Below are positions 21,472-30,198 of a stretch of DNA of 30,198 nucleotides, piece by piece. The notes under the pieces were generated by a model. It had not been told where the DNA came from, searched no databases, and saw only the letters and a list, made by a program, of their open reading frames with translations. Both the position numbers and the translations under genes were made by a program. Numbering within the stretch: position 1 is the stretch's first letter; each line of letters opens with the position of its first letter. The stretch comes from Zygnema circumcarinatum (Eukaryota > Streptophyta > Zygnematophyceae > Zygnematales > Zygnemataceae), in the NCBI GenBank assembly GCA_037447605.1, contig CM074818.1, positions 2,140,796 through 2,170,993 on the forward strand, given 5' to 3'.

Positions 21472-21673
21472 TAGGGGGAGTCAGACCTTGACCATCGCCA
21501 AACCAATTTCGTAAGCCTGCCGGGAGAATTAAGATTGGCTAGGTACGCATTTCGGAACGGCTGTGTACTGCAGAGCCGCGGATCTTGACCCGGAATCCGT
21601 ACACGAAACTTTGACTTTTAGTATAAGGAATTCGGAAATTTCGTAAGCGATGGTCAAGGTCTGACTCCCCGTA
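21472..21673. mobile_element. MITE-like element, 198 bp, with 24-bp inverted ends and TA duplications
   Basis: The left end GGGGGAGTCAGACCTTGACC (continuing ATCGC) is matched in reverse complement by the right end starting GCGATGGTCAAGGTCTGACT (continuing CCCC). The 24 bases are identical apart from the outermost base of the 25-bp arm. TA flanks both sides, as expected for Tc1/mariner-type insertion. There is no open frame, so it is non-autonomous. A 12-base direct repeat AATTTCGTAAGC lies near both inner ends. Confidence 0.85.
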
Positions 21674-22512
21674 ATGAAAATTGTTCACGTGGACAAAGTG
21701 CTGACGTGTCTCTTAGTTATTGGTTCAATTTCCTGAATAGGAACCCGAAAAAAGTTTTCCGACTGCGGAAACCCACATACGGAATACTGAAAAAGTGTCC
21801 GCTGCTGATGTATGACTACGTCATTGAGATTAAACTTCCAACGTAGTTTTCTGTCGGCCAAAGCCGGAACTACATTTTCTGCAAGAGCCGAGTTTCCTCT
21901 AATAAAATTTCGTCACATGTACAATTTCTAACGTGGCAAACTGTGATTGGTTTATTTTCGACTTCTCAAAAACGGGTCTCGAGGGGGAGGGAGGCCGGCG
22001 TTCTCAGTTGCAAGAATTTCCCTTGCAAAAATGAAAAAAAATGCGCTGCTAGTTTACAGGAGCCGCTGCGATATGCATGTCTCTATGATTCCAACGTGAA
22101 GTAAGCACGAAATCATCAATATTGAATCAATACGTACGCTCTTGAGGTACTTTTCTTTGCATGTTTGGCAATTTTTTGTTGGTTTTGTTTTTGGTGTGTT
22201 TTGAAGCCTGTCAAGGTTGCTGCTTGCAAGGAAGAAAGCGGTCTGGTGATTTTTTCTCAAGTCCAGCTAGTATGAATCAATACACTGCTCATATTTTTGT
22301 ACCTATCTCGAACATTCTGTCATCTGCTTACTTGTATTGACGCTTTCAAGGTTGCGGCTTGTCAAAACGGAAAGATTAGCTACTTCAGTTATGTTTCAGA
22401 AGGTGTTTGGAGCTTACTTACTGCCTGTGAGGGTTTCGCTTTTCTTTCTTTTGCTAAGGGAGTCTGTTTACATGTTTCTGTTGCGTTCAGCAGTCAGTTA
22501 AACTGCAGCTCA

Positions 22513-23028
22513 ATGGAATCTTGGAGAGTGAAAAAGGATAAGGTGGCCTTGAAGGAGGTTAAGAAGGAGGAGTTGGCGAAGGAGAAGGAGAGGAAGAGAC
22601 AAGAGAAGGCCGCTGAGGAGCAAAAGCTCAAGAAGATCACATACTTTTTGAAAAAACGGAAGTATGACATGCAGTTCATTCCCAACTTTCAAACCATAAA
22701 CAGCAAGGGCTTCTTGAAACTGTTTCAAATGCTACAGAAAGAAATCGACCCCTCCTCGTCTGCAGTTCGCGGTAATGTGTGCACTGAAATCCCCCGCCAT
22801 TTGGAGAAGCTGCAATGTCCGACCCCTGTAAGGCGAAACGTATCAGGGCCGGGGCCGCCTGGAAACTGGGAAGGCCTTTTGGATTCGGTGCTGTGGCTTG
22901 TTGAGCTCCTCAAGTTCAAGAAAGTGCTCGAGAAGAAAGGGAGATCTGTAGCTGCGCAGATCTTGCGAGATTATGATAACAATATCGGTAAAGCATATCG
23001 GTATTATCTGACGAACCACGTTGGGTGA
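22513..23028 (+). CDS. Ndc80-like calponin-homology domain protein, short
   Basis: From ATG 22513 the frame gives 171 residues. A Lys/Glu-rich N-terminus (about 1-40) is followed by an Ndc80/HEC1-type CH domain: ITYFLKKRKYD, KGFLKLFQMLQKEIDPSSS, EIPRHLEKLQCPTPVRRNV, then GPGPPGNWEGLLDSVLWLVE and LLKFKKVLEKKG. This follows the family pattern (FL....YD, KDF..iF.fL...lDP, E.P..lk.L.YP..., G.PH.WP.lL..L.WLvEL). Ndc80 binds microtubules at the kinetochore. Family members usually continue with several hundred residues of coiled coil. Here the frame stops at TGA, and I see no coiled-coil exon before the next gene. A GTGAGA donor overlaps the stop codon (GTTGG|GTGAGA), so splicing onward is possible but unsupported. 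It may be a domain-only paralogue or a truncated copy. Confidence 0.72.
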   Translation: MESWRVKKDKVALKEVKKEELAKEKERKRQEKAAEEQKLKKITYFLKKRKYDMQFIPNFQTINSKGFLKLFQMLQKEIDPSSSAVRGNVCTEIPRHLEKLQCPTPVRRNVSGPGPPGNWEGLLDSVLWLVELLKFKKVLEKKGRSVAAQILRDYDNNIGKAYRYYLTNHVG

Positions 23029-23990
23029 GAACAACAGCTGCAATCCTGGTTTCAGGATACGAAATTTACCTTGATTCAAAGAGCATGTGAGGTCCACTAG
23101 TTCGCCAACCTCTTCAGAATCTCACTTTTTCTTCTCTAATCGATTTTTATTTTGTCTCACAGACGTGATGGCGTATTAGGTACATCGGCTTCTTTGTGAG
23201 GTTAAGTGAAAGTAGCTTTAATCCATGCTTGCAGCCATGCATAACAAGGAATGCGTACGGTTTACACTTTACACTATAGACATCAGAGCTTTGCGATATG
23301 CATATGTGTATGTGGTGGTGTTTTGAAGGGCTTGTCAACCAGCCTAACGCCATCCGTCGTGCAGGTACAGTCTCGCTTTTCCGTGCTTTTTTTGTAGATT
23401 CATGTTGCCATGCGATCATCTCGTCAAGTAAATCGACCGTCAGTTATCTATTCGGTTCCATTGCATAATAAGAAAAATAATTTCGGTGGAGGCTACAGTT
23501 CTGATTTTGGATGTTAAAAATTGATGTTCGACGCTTAATGGAAATGGCGTTGAATGATAGAAACGTGGAAGAAGTAGTCAGAAGGAAAAGAAAGGAAACA
23601 AAGAAGTAAACGAATATCCCTTCTGAATCTCCAAACCTCACTCTCAACCTTCAAACAAAAAATAGAAAAAATTATCAATCTTTTGCTATTATTATTATTA
23701 TTATTATTTTTTGTTAAATTCAGGCCACGAAATCCAAAGTTATTTGCGAAATGCCCATTGGCAAAAACTTTTTAGGGTGGGCGAAAAAAAAAATCGCCGA
23801 CCCAAAAAGAGAACTCGCGCTGGACCAAGTTAAGGCAGGGGTAAGAAAAAAATCGTGAACCCTAAAAGTGGCCTAAAAGGAGAATCAAAGAAAGCAAAAG
23901 AGTTTTCCCTTTTGGATCTTCAAAATCTCACTCCTCTCAACTTTCAAATCTCGGATTTGTAATTAAGAAAAATCTAAAGGAATTTTGCGC
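23029..23990. other. Gap between convergent genes
   Basis: AT-richer DNA between the Ndc80-domain stop and the MFS gene stop. An ATT microsatellite is at about 23684-23708. A short + frame near 23540-23610 reads LMEMALNDRNVEEVVRRKRK before a stop; it could be a fragment of coiled coil but has no clear splice sites in phase. GGGTGGGCGAAAAAAAAAATC and GGTAAGAAAAAAATCGTGA form a loose direct repeat at 23776-23860. Confidence 0.45.
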
Positions 23991-25061
23991 TTACTCCAAA
24001 ACTTCGTGCACTATGAGAGGCTCCTCCAAAGGAGGGGTGGGAGGCTCTCTGCTTGTGAAAGTGAGGCCCGCAAAGAGCAGGAGGGAGAGGGAGACTCCCG
24101 CAGCCATGAGGCGGAAAAGGTACACTGCAAAAAGGAAAAAAAAGAAAAAGAAAAAAATTGAAAAAAAAAAAAAGAACACATTTTTACCTGGAAAGAAACG
24201 CCATGTTCAAAATATGATTCAAAGTTCAATCCAAACATTTAGAAAAGTAAGAAAAAACGTATATATATAATATAAAATTTACCTGCTCCAAACCGTTCGT
24301 AGACGTATCCTGCCAATAAGCTTCCAAGGCCTGACCCCACATTGAAGAACGTTATATTGAACAGGACCTGCCAGCATGGCTCCCACCCGCCATAGTCAGC
24401 AGGAAGAAGCCACCCTCTCTCCCTCTCCCCCTCTCTCTCTCTCTCTCTCTTGAGCACTCCCTCTCCCACTTGCTCTCTCCCCCTCACTCTCACTTCATTC
24501 CCCCCTCCCTCCCTCCCTCCCTCCCTCCCTCCCCCTCTCTCCCTCCCTCTCCCACTCTCTCCCCGCTCCCCGCTCCCCGCTCCCTTCTCCCATTCCCCGT
24601 CTACTCCATCTCCCTCTGCCCCTTGCCCCTCTCTCTCCCCCCCTCTCCCCCTCCCTCCAACCCCCCTCTCTTCCCACCTCCCCCTCCATCCCTTCCCTTC
24701 CCTTCTCATTCCGATTTTCAGACTCTCTCTGGAAACCACGAGGAGGGGGTAACCTGCGTTGTGGCGGAGAGTTCCGGAGGAGCGATAGAGCCCGCATGCG
24801 TAGTTCCTGCATAGAACATGGCCGTCAGTTTAAGAGCAAACCCTAAAAAAAGGACAATAGATATCCTTGAACAATCGCCAAAACGAGCACGAGAACGAGA
24901 GGGAAGAGAGAGATACACAGAAAGTGAGGTGTAGAGCAGGAGAGGAGGGGGAGAGAGGGACGGAAAGGGGAGGAGGGAATGGCGAATTCCGGGACTGAGG
25001 AAAGAGGGAAACAAAGTGAGAGACAGGATGGAGAGGGAGAGGAAAAAAAGGAAAGGGACTT

Positions 25062-25121
<60 letters not shown>

Positions 25122-25292
25122 TCCCTCTCGCGAGGTTCTGAGTTGTGCTCACCGACTGAAAAGCCCCACCCGAAAGTGATGCCATGGAGGACCTCTATGG
25201 GGAGGACCATCCATGGGTTCCAAATCCACGAGTAGTAAAGAAGCCTGCAAAACGTACACAGCTTCTCTCGGAATTTCGCTCCCCCCCTCACA

Positions 25293-25323
<31 letters not shown>

Positions 25324-27913
25324 TCTCTCTCACTCTCTCACTCTCCCCCTCTCTCTCACTCACACTCTCTCTCTATCTCCCTCTCTCTCCATCTCATGAG
25401 AGCACAGTGGGAGTTTACAGATCTGTCCGTGTACCTGACAATATAGGCAATGAACACAAGGCATAGAACGCCGGAAACTCCAAAAGTTCGAACTGCAGTT
25501 CCGGAAAGATACATCGCCGGTACTTCTGCCGCACACCTGCACCCCTTTCCGTTCCAATTTTGAGCTCTTATTCTTCAAAAGCATCACACCAATACAATGA
25601 AGATAATTCATCAATACAATGACGCCCTTCAAAACCACTGAAGAAACCCTAACCCTAACCCTAACCATACCTATACCAGAGACAGCTCAAATACCCTCAA
25701 ATTGAAGGAAATTGGAACTTGCATTCTGCAGCATTCTGCAATTGCACACATGAACAAGTTATGAAGCCCAAGCATTCGGACTTACATGATAGTTAGGGTT
25801 AGGCCCATGAGGGTTGTGTTTCCTCCGAGCTCCTCCAGGTAGAGAAACACATAGTTCATGGAGCCCGTTGCCATCCCCATCACGAGCACAACTGCGAAAA
25901 AGGCCGCCACGCTTGGTCGGCTAAAAAGAGTTTTCAAAGCAGAAAAAAATTCGACCATTTGGAGCCCCTTCTGAGGCTCTTTCCCTCCGTTTCCGTCTTC
26001 TTTCAGTTGAGTGGTGACGAGTGCGCAGAGCGACATCACTGCCAGCCGCCATGACATCACTTTAGTTATGTCGAGCATAAGAAGGTGATGTGGGGAGTGC
26101 AAACACTCGGTTAGGGTTAGGGTTCAGGACAGGGTTAGGTTTAACGTTAGGATTAGGTTCGGGTTTCAGGTAGGATTAAAGAGGTTGGGGTAGAGTTAGG
26201 ATTAGGGTTATTAGGATTGGGGTTAGGGTTTGGATTAGGGTTTAGGTCTAACGTTAAAGTTAGGGTCAAATGTAAGAATTGTGATTAGGGTCAGGATGAG
26301 AGTGAGGATTAGAGTTATGGTTAAGGTTAGGGTTAGGGTTCGGGTTAGGGTAGAGTTAGGGTTAGGGTTAGGGTTAGGGTTAGGGTTAGGGTTAGGGTTA
26401 GAGTTAGGGTTCGGGTTAGGGTAGAGTTAGGGTTAGAGTTAGGGTTATGGCTAGGGTTAGGGTTAGGGTAGAGTTAGGGTTGGGGTTAGGGTTAGGGAAG
26501 AGTTAGGGTGAGGTTTGGGGTTAGGTTAGAGTTCAAGTTAAGATTGAGCTTAGACTTAGGGTGAGGGTTCAAGTTAGGATTAGGGTTAGAGTTAGGGTTA
26601 CGATTAGGAGTTAGGGTTAGAGTTGGAGTGGATTAGGACTAGACTTAGGGTTAGGGCTAGCGTTAGGAATAGGGTTAAAGTTAAGGTTACGGTTAGGGTT
26701 AGAGTAAGGGTTCGGGCTACGGTTAGGAAGGATTACAGGAAGATTTACAGTTAGAGTCAGAGTTAGGGTTAGGGTTAAATAAAGCGTTAAGGTTAGAGTT
26801 AGGCTTAGAGATATGGCTAGGGTGAAAGTTAGGGTTAGGTTTGGAGATAGTGTTCGAGTTAGACTTAAGGGTAAAGTCAGGCTTAGGGTTAAATTTAGGG
26901 TTTACGTAACGGTTAGGGTTAGGAATATGGATAGGCATTCTTATATTTACATTAACTGCAAGATAAGGCCCACGATCATACACACGAGATGGCTGTAGAA
27001 GATTGAATGCATTCCAATGACATCTATGAGAAGTCCCGCGAGAGGGCTCATCAATCCCCACCCTACTGCTCCCCATAGCCTCTGCATGTGTCCCCCCCTC
27101 ACCCCCCCCAAAATGAAAAAAATGAATAGAAAATGAATGAGAGAGAGAGGGGAGAGAGAGAGGGAGGGGGAGAAAGAGAGAGAGAGGAAGGGAGGGAGAG
27201 GGAGGAGAAGTGAGAGAGAGGGAGGGAGAGAGAGAGGGGAGAGAGAGGGAGAGGGAGAGAGAGAGAGAGCGGGAGAGAGGGAGAGAGAAGGGGAGTGCGG
27301 GAGAGAGGCAGGGAGAGGGAGAGAGGCAGGGAGAGGGAGAGAGACGGGAGAGAGAGATAGGGAGAGAGACTGACCCTGAACCTAGGGTTCAGGAGCACAC
27401 CAGCTTCCCATAATCGGATTCATCCGGCAGCGCTCGCAGGGCCAACACATCCACAAGCACCGCACTGTTCGATCCCGTCGAAGCAATTATGCAACTGAGC
27501 CAAAAATATTGCCAAAATCCTTTCCCCCACCCAACGGCAAACCGAGTAATCGATGCTATTATGTGCGTAAAAAGCAAAATTTCCTTCGGCTTTTGGGTAT
27601 AGTCTACCACCACTCCCCAGACCGCTCCCGTGGGCAAACTTACTACCTGCTGCATTGCCAGAATGCCTCCGATTTCACCCTCAGAAAGGCCCGAACGGCG
27701 ATAAAATATGGCTAAGTATGGAGTGAAGCAGGCCATGCCGGCGAAGGCAATGAGATACCAGAGCTTGAAGGGGAGGAGGCCCAGAGAGGGGCTGGGGAGG
27801 GGGGGCATTGGGGGAGGAGGGGGGGAGGGGGAAGCTTCCTGGAAGGTTCTCTGGAAGGAAGATTTCTGGAAGCTTTCTTGAGGTTCTTGGGAAGGGGGTG
27901 ATGGAGGAGGCAT
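23991..27913 (-). CDS. MFS_1-like (MFSD6-type) 12-helix transporter
   Basis: Exons 27913-27401, 27081-26982, 26059-25786, 25536-25435, 25244-25153, 24842-24754, 24367-24283 and 24124-23991 join to 462 codons plus TAA. A Pro/Ser-rich cytosolic N-terminus (about 1-45) precedes 12 helices. Family marks: LPFKLWYLIAFAGMACFTPY, GLSEGEIGGILAMQQVV, RLWGAVGWGLMSPLAGLLID, TIMCAAEVPAMYLSG, NPWMVLPIEVLHGITFGW and SIAPPELSATTQVLFNITFF followed by GLGSLLAGYVYERFGA. These match the MFS_1-like branch (RlwGsiGw, E-P, LhGiTFg, AP..l.aTaQ). The substrate cannot be told. The 27081/26059 junction is the only weak one: I used donor T|GTATGA to keep phase. A longer form of exon 2 to 26951 adds a hydrophobic CMIVGLILQLM but breaks the frame. 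Confidence 0.87.
24425..24720 (+). repeat. CT/CCCTCC tract in MFS gene intron
   Basis: CCCTCCCTCCCTCC and CCCCGCTCCCCGCTCCCCGC runs inside intron 24368-24753. On the coding strand this is GA/G-rich. Confidence 0.85.
25063..25117 (+). repeat. (CT)n microsatellite in MFS gene intron
   Basis: About 27 CT units within intron 24843-25152; GA on the coding strand, just downstream of the donor. Confidence 0.9.
25646..25672 (+). repeat. Short CCCTAA telomeric-type repeat
   Basis: Three to four CCCTAA units in the intron 25537-25785 of the MFS gene, in the orientation opposite to the large degenerate array of the neighbouring intron. Confidence 0.85.
26107..26936 (+). repeat. Degenerate TTAGGG region filling an MFS gene intron
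   Basis: About 830 bases of TTAGGG-derived DNA. The core (26320-26500) has clean TTAGGG runs with interspersed GGGTAGAGTTAGGG variants; both flanks decay into words such as AGAGTTAAGGTTACGG. On the MFS coding strand the repeat reads CCCTAA. Frames across it are not genes. Confidence 0.93.
27137..27375 (+). repeat. GA-rich tract in MFS gene intron
   Basis: GAGAGAGGGAGAG repeats inside intron 27082-27400. On the coding strand this is the pyrimidine-rich stretch upstream of the exon 2 acceptor. Confidence 0.85.
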
Positions 27914-28235
27914 CGAAATTCTGGAGAGGAGAAGGTTTTAGGGTTAGGGTTTGCTTGGTGGGGTTCAGGGGATGAAGGAGAGGGGGAGGTACAGTGGGGC
28001 TACTTAGATGAGGGAGGGAGAGAGGGGAGGAGGGGGGGAGAGAGGGAGAGAGGGAGAGAGGGAGGTACAGGAGCTAGATAGAGGACGGAGTGAGACAGGG
28101 AGAGGGAGGGGTGGAGAGAGTAGGAGAGAGGGAGAGGGAGAGAGAGAGAGGGAGGGGGAGAGAGGCGGAGAGAGGGAGAGCGAGAGGGAGAGGGAGATAG
28201 GGAGAGAGGGAGAGAGAGAGGGAAGAGGCGGCCTC
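27914..28235. promoter_or_regulatory. Upstream region of the MFS gene with telo-box-like site and GA tract
   Basis: On the minus strand, AAACCCTAACCCTAAAACC lies about 25-45 bases before ATG 27913, resembling plant telo-box elements. It is followed upstream by a long CT tract (GA on the given strand, 28008-28230). No TATA box is clear. Confidence 0.45.
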
Positions 28236-28354
28236 AGGTGGCGGCACCATATGTCGGTGGTTTTACTTTACTGTATCCAATGTCGTTGGACTGTACGATG
28301 TTCGTGCGCTCAGTCGTAACTTTGAACCGTTGGTCCGAACTCCCAACAAGAGGG

Positions 28355-28620
28355 CGGGCCGTTGGATCAACCATTGAACCCAATGGTTGCGAACCATTGG
28401 TTGGCGAGCCGGCCAGCCATTGCCAATGGTTGCGAACCATTGGATTCAATGGTTGCGAACCATTGCTGCCAGACCGATAAAACCATTGCTATTCAATATT
28501 GGAACGACTGGATGGCCAATGGTTGCCAACCATTCGATTGGTTGCGAACCATTGGATGGCAATGGATGGCAGTGGATGGCAATGGTTGGACGTCCAAATG
28601 GTTGGCGATCCAATGGTCCC
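28355..28620. repeat. CAATGGTT-GCG-AACCATTG hairpin repeats
   Basis: Five copies of a 19-base inverted repeat with arms CAATGGTT and AACCATTG around GCG (about 28381, 28424, 28447, 28517 with GCC, and 28537), plus looser CAATGGATGGCAGTGGATGG copies to the right. Each copy can fold into a hairpin and holds both CCAAT and ATTGG. Confidence 0.88.
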
Positions 28621-28629
28621 ACTTGCGGT

Positions 28630-28960
28630 CACATATCCATTTATTCAATCACAGAATGAGGCTTGGCATCCAGAAATTTCAAAAGAAATATTTACTTGAA
28701 AGAAATTAAAAAAAAGATGAAAGCTCAACATGGCCGGAGCCTTCCACCGAAAAAAGTTAAAAGAGCGAAAAATTGGGCATTGAGTTTTCCAGTTGATAGG
28801 CTGTGGGAATGTTTGCAGGCATCGAAAAATATTACTTTTTGGGCCCCCTCAGATTGGAGCAGCTGCGGCTGGAGAGGGGTTGGGCTACAAGAGACCACTC
28901 CCTGCTTGGGACTTCCATCTGCAGACAAAGGGAGGAGAACGAGTGAGAGGGAGGTACAAA
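28630..28960 (+). other. Unique stretch with weak coding signal
   Basis: A + frame from about 28717 reads MKAQHGRSLPPKKVKRAKNW and then FPVDRLWECLQ. A possible acceptor CCCCCTCAG at 28851 opens onto IGAAAAGEGLGYKRPL. The pieces are in different frames, I recognise no family, and the right end runs into a GA tract. It may be an exon fragment or chance. Confidence 0.2.
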
Positions 28961-29258
28961 AGGAAAGGGAGAGGGACAGAGGTAGAGAGGGAGGGGTGGA
29001 GGGAGTGGGGGGAGAAAAAGGGGGAGAGGGAGAGGGAGAGATGGAGGGATGGAAGGATGGGAGGGGGAAGGAGAGAGGGAGGAGAGGGAGAGGGGAGATA
29101 CAGAAGGAGGAGGAACAAAGGGAGTGGGAAATGGGGAGGAGATGGGAGCGGGAGACGAGGGGGCAGGGGGAGAAGCGAGGGAAGGGAAGGGATGAAGGGA
29201 GTGGAGAAGGAGGAAAGGATGAGAGGGAGGAAGGACATGGGGAAGGGACGAGAGCAAG
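28930..29258 (+). repeat. GA-rich low-complexity tract
   Basis: GAGGGAGAGGGAGAG-type DNA of about 330 bases ending at the left end of the AT-rich inverted-repeat element. Long frames on both strands here are artefacts. Confidence 0.8.
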
Positions 29259-29261
29259 GGA

Positions 29262-29637
29262 GTATAGCTCCGTATTATACACTTTTAGGTTCGATACAAT
29301 GTATAATACAGTATTAATACTGTATTATACACTGTATAATACCTTAACGCAACTGTTAACAGCCGTACAATCGGAACATAGATATGTACGGAAATTATGT
29401 ACGGAAGGGGTGTACCAGCATGTACGGACCAAGTCACACGTGTTGAGTGTTTGGCACGTGACGTGACTTGACAAGTGCTGGAATTTCAATATTATAATCA
29501 ATCTTTGTTCAACTAAGCACGAAAATAAAATAAATACGTTAAATACATTAAAAATACACTGTATTTTTAAATGTTGTATAATACGCATGTATTATACAGT
29601 GTATTAATACACGCGTTTGATACATACGGAGCTATAC
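29262..29637. mobile_element. AT-rich MITE-like element, about 376 bp, with 14-bp inverted ends
   Basis: Ends GTATAGCTCCGTAT (29262) and ATACGGAGCTATAC (ending 29637) are perfect inverted repeats, with TA at the outer edge. Inside the left end is a perfect 32-base palindrome at 29300-29331 (half-site TGTATAATACAGTATT). The right end has the near palindrome GTATAATACGCATGTATTAT and more TGTATTA words. The middle has three to four TGTACGGA copies (29384-29430). There is no open frame for a transposase. Confidence 0.75.
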
Positions 29638-29780
29638 AAGAGAGTGAGGGGGAGATAGAGCGAAGGAGGAGAAAGGGAGGAGAGAAAGAGGCAGCAGGAG
29701 GGTGAGGGGAAGAGAGAGAGAGAGACAGATAGAGACAGAGAGAGAGAGAGAGAGACACCCTCCATGTGTCCCTACTGTAC

Positions 29781-30040
29781 CTCTGCAGCAGGAAGGAGGC
29801 AAAGGGACTAAGTCCCGCAGTATCTGCAGCTCCTGGTCTGGGCCGGCTGCTCTCACTCCACTCACTCCTCTCTCCTCCCTCTCTCCCTCCGCTCTCTCCC
29901 GCACTCATCGGCTCCGGGATGGGGTACAGCCGTCTCCGTGCTTGCGCCCTCAGTTCCTTCACCGTTGGATCGTCCGTACTGCGCAACGGACAACGGCGAG
30001 ATAAGCACCGACATAGGTCCAGTTCTGCTTTTGGATTTTA
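29781..30040 (-). CDS. Possible exon of an unrecognised gene at the window edge
   Basis: The minus frame reads STDDPTVKELRAQARRRLYP, IPEPMSAGE and then a Ser/Gly/Glu-rich part to SPFASFLLQR. It ends at a possible donor (CAGAG|GTACAG, phase 2). A possible acceptor (CCAAAAGCAG) lies at the right. No partner exon is visible to the left, where the AT-rich element and GA tracts lie, and the family is unknown. The + strand also has an open frame here. Confidence 0.25.
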
Positions 30041-30198
30041 GGGTTCTTCAGGGTTTATTGAGGGTTAGTCAGCCTAAGAAATCTTAGCACATTAGAGAGT
30101 TTCAAACTTTTGGGCTCCTGAACACTTCGGGTTTTAACACTTTTAGAGTTTCTAGGGTTCCAAATTTTCTCATCTCATTCTCATCTCATTTTTAGGGC

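Noticed and set aside
28663-29466. 267-codon + frame
   Set aside because: More than half is a GA tract (Arg-Glu-Gly) and the rest lies in the AT-rich inverted-repeat element. Only the first 60 codons are worth a look and they are noted as weak.

Overview
This is nuclear DNA from a microbial eukaryote. The genes are broken by many GT-AG introns of about 40 to 920 bases, and exon phases chain correctly across them. There are no operons or Shine-Dalgarno sites. TTAGGG/CCCTAA telomere-type repeats occur inside the window, and long CT/GA tracts fill introns and gaps. The gene set (polycystin-like channel, gamma-tubulin complex protein, Ndc80 domain, 12-helix MFS carrier, NicO/RcnA-like metal carrier, LON-domain protein) fits a flagellate or algal protist. 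The sequence alone does not let me name the lineage.

Layout: (1) 1-2875 +, the 3' part of a polycystin/TRP-like channel gene ending in a coiled coil. (2) 2876-4944, gap with GA tract, CAATGG tandem repeats and CATGC repeats. (3) 4945-7498 +, LON substrate-binding-domain protein. (4) 15431-8040 -, a 14-exon gamma-tubulin complex component, closest by eye to GCP5; one intron is largely made of a 367-bp telomeric array. (5) 15432-16450, shared upstream region of two divergent genes, packed with TCATGACC-type and CGTACG-type motifs. (6) 16451-17738 +, NicO/RcnA-like membrane protein. (7) 21027-19044 -, a five-exon gene for a Cys-containing protein I do not recognise. (8) 21472-21673, a 198-bp MITE-like element. 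(9) 22513-23028 +, a short protein that is almost only an Ndc80 calponin-homology domain. (10) 27913-23991 -, an MFS_1-like transporter with a degenerate TTAGGG region in one intron. (11) 27914-30198, GA tract, CAATGGTT/AACCATTG hairpin repeats, a second MITE-like element, and a doubtful exon at the edge.

The genes share no obvious pathway. Two are mitotic or microtubule-related (gamma-tubulin complex, Ndc80 domain) and three are membrane transporters or channels. I translated the splice junctions by hand. Gene spans in the list cover exons and introns; exon coordinates are in each entry.
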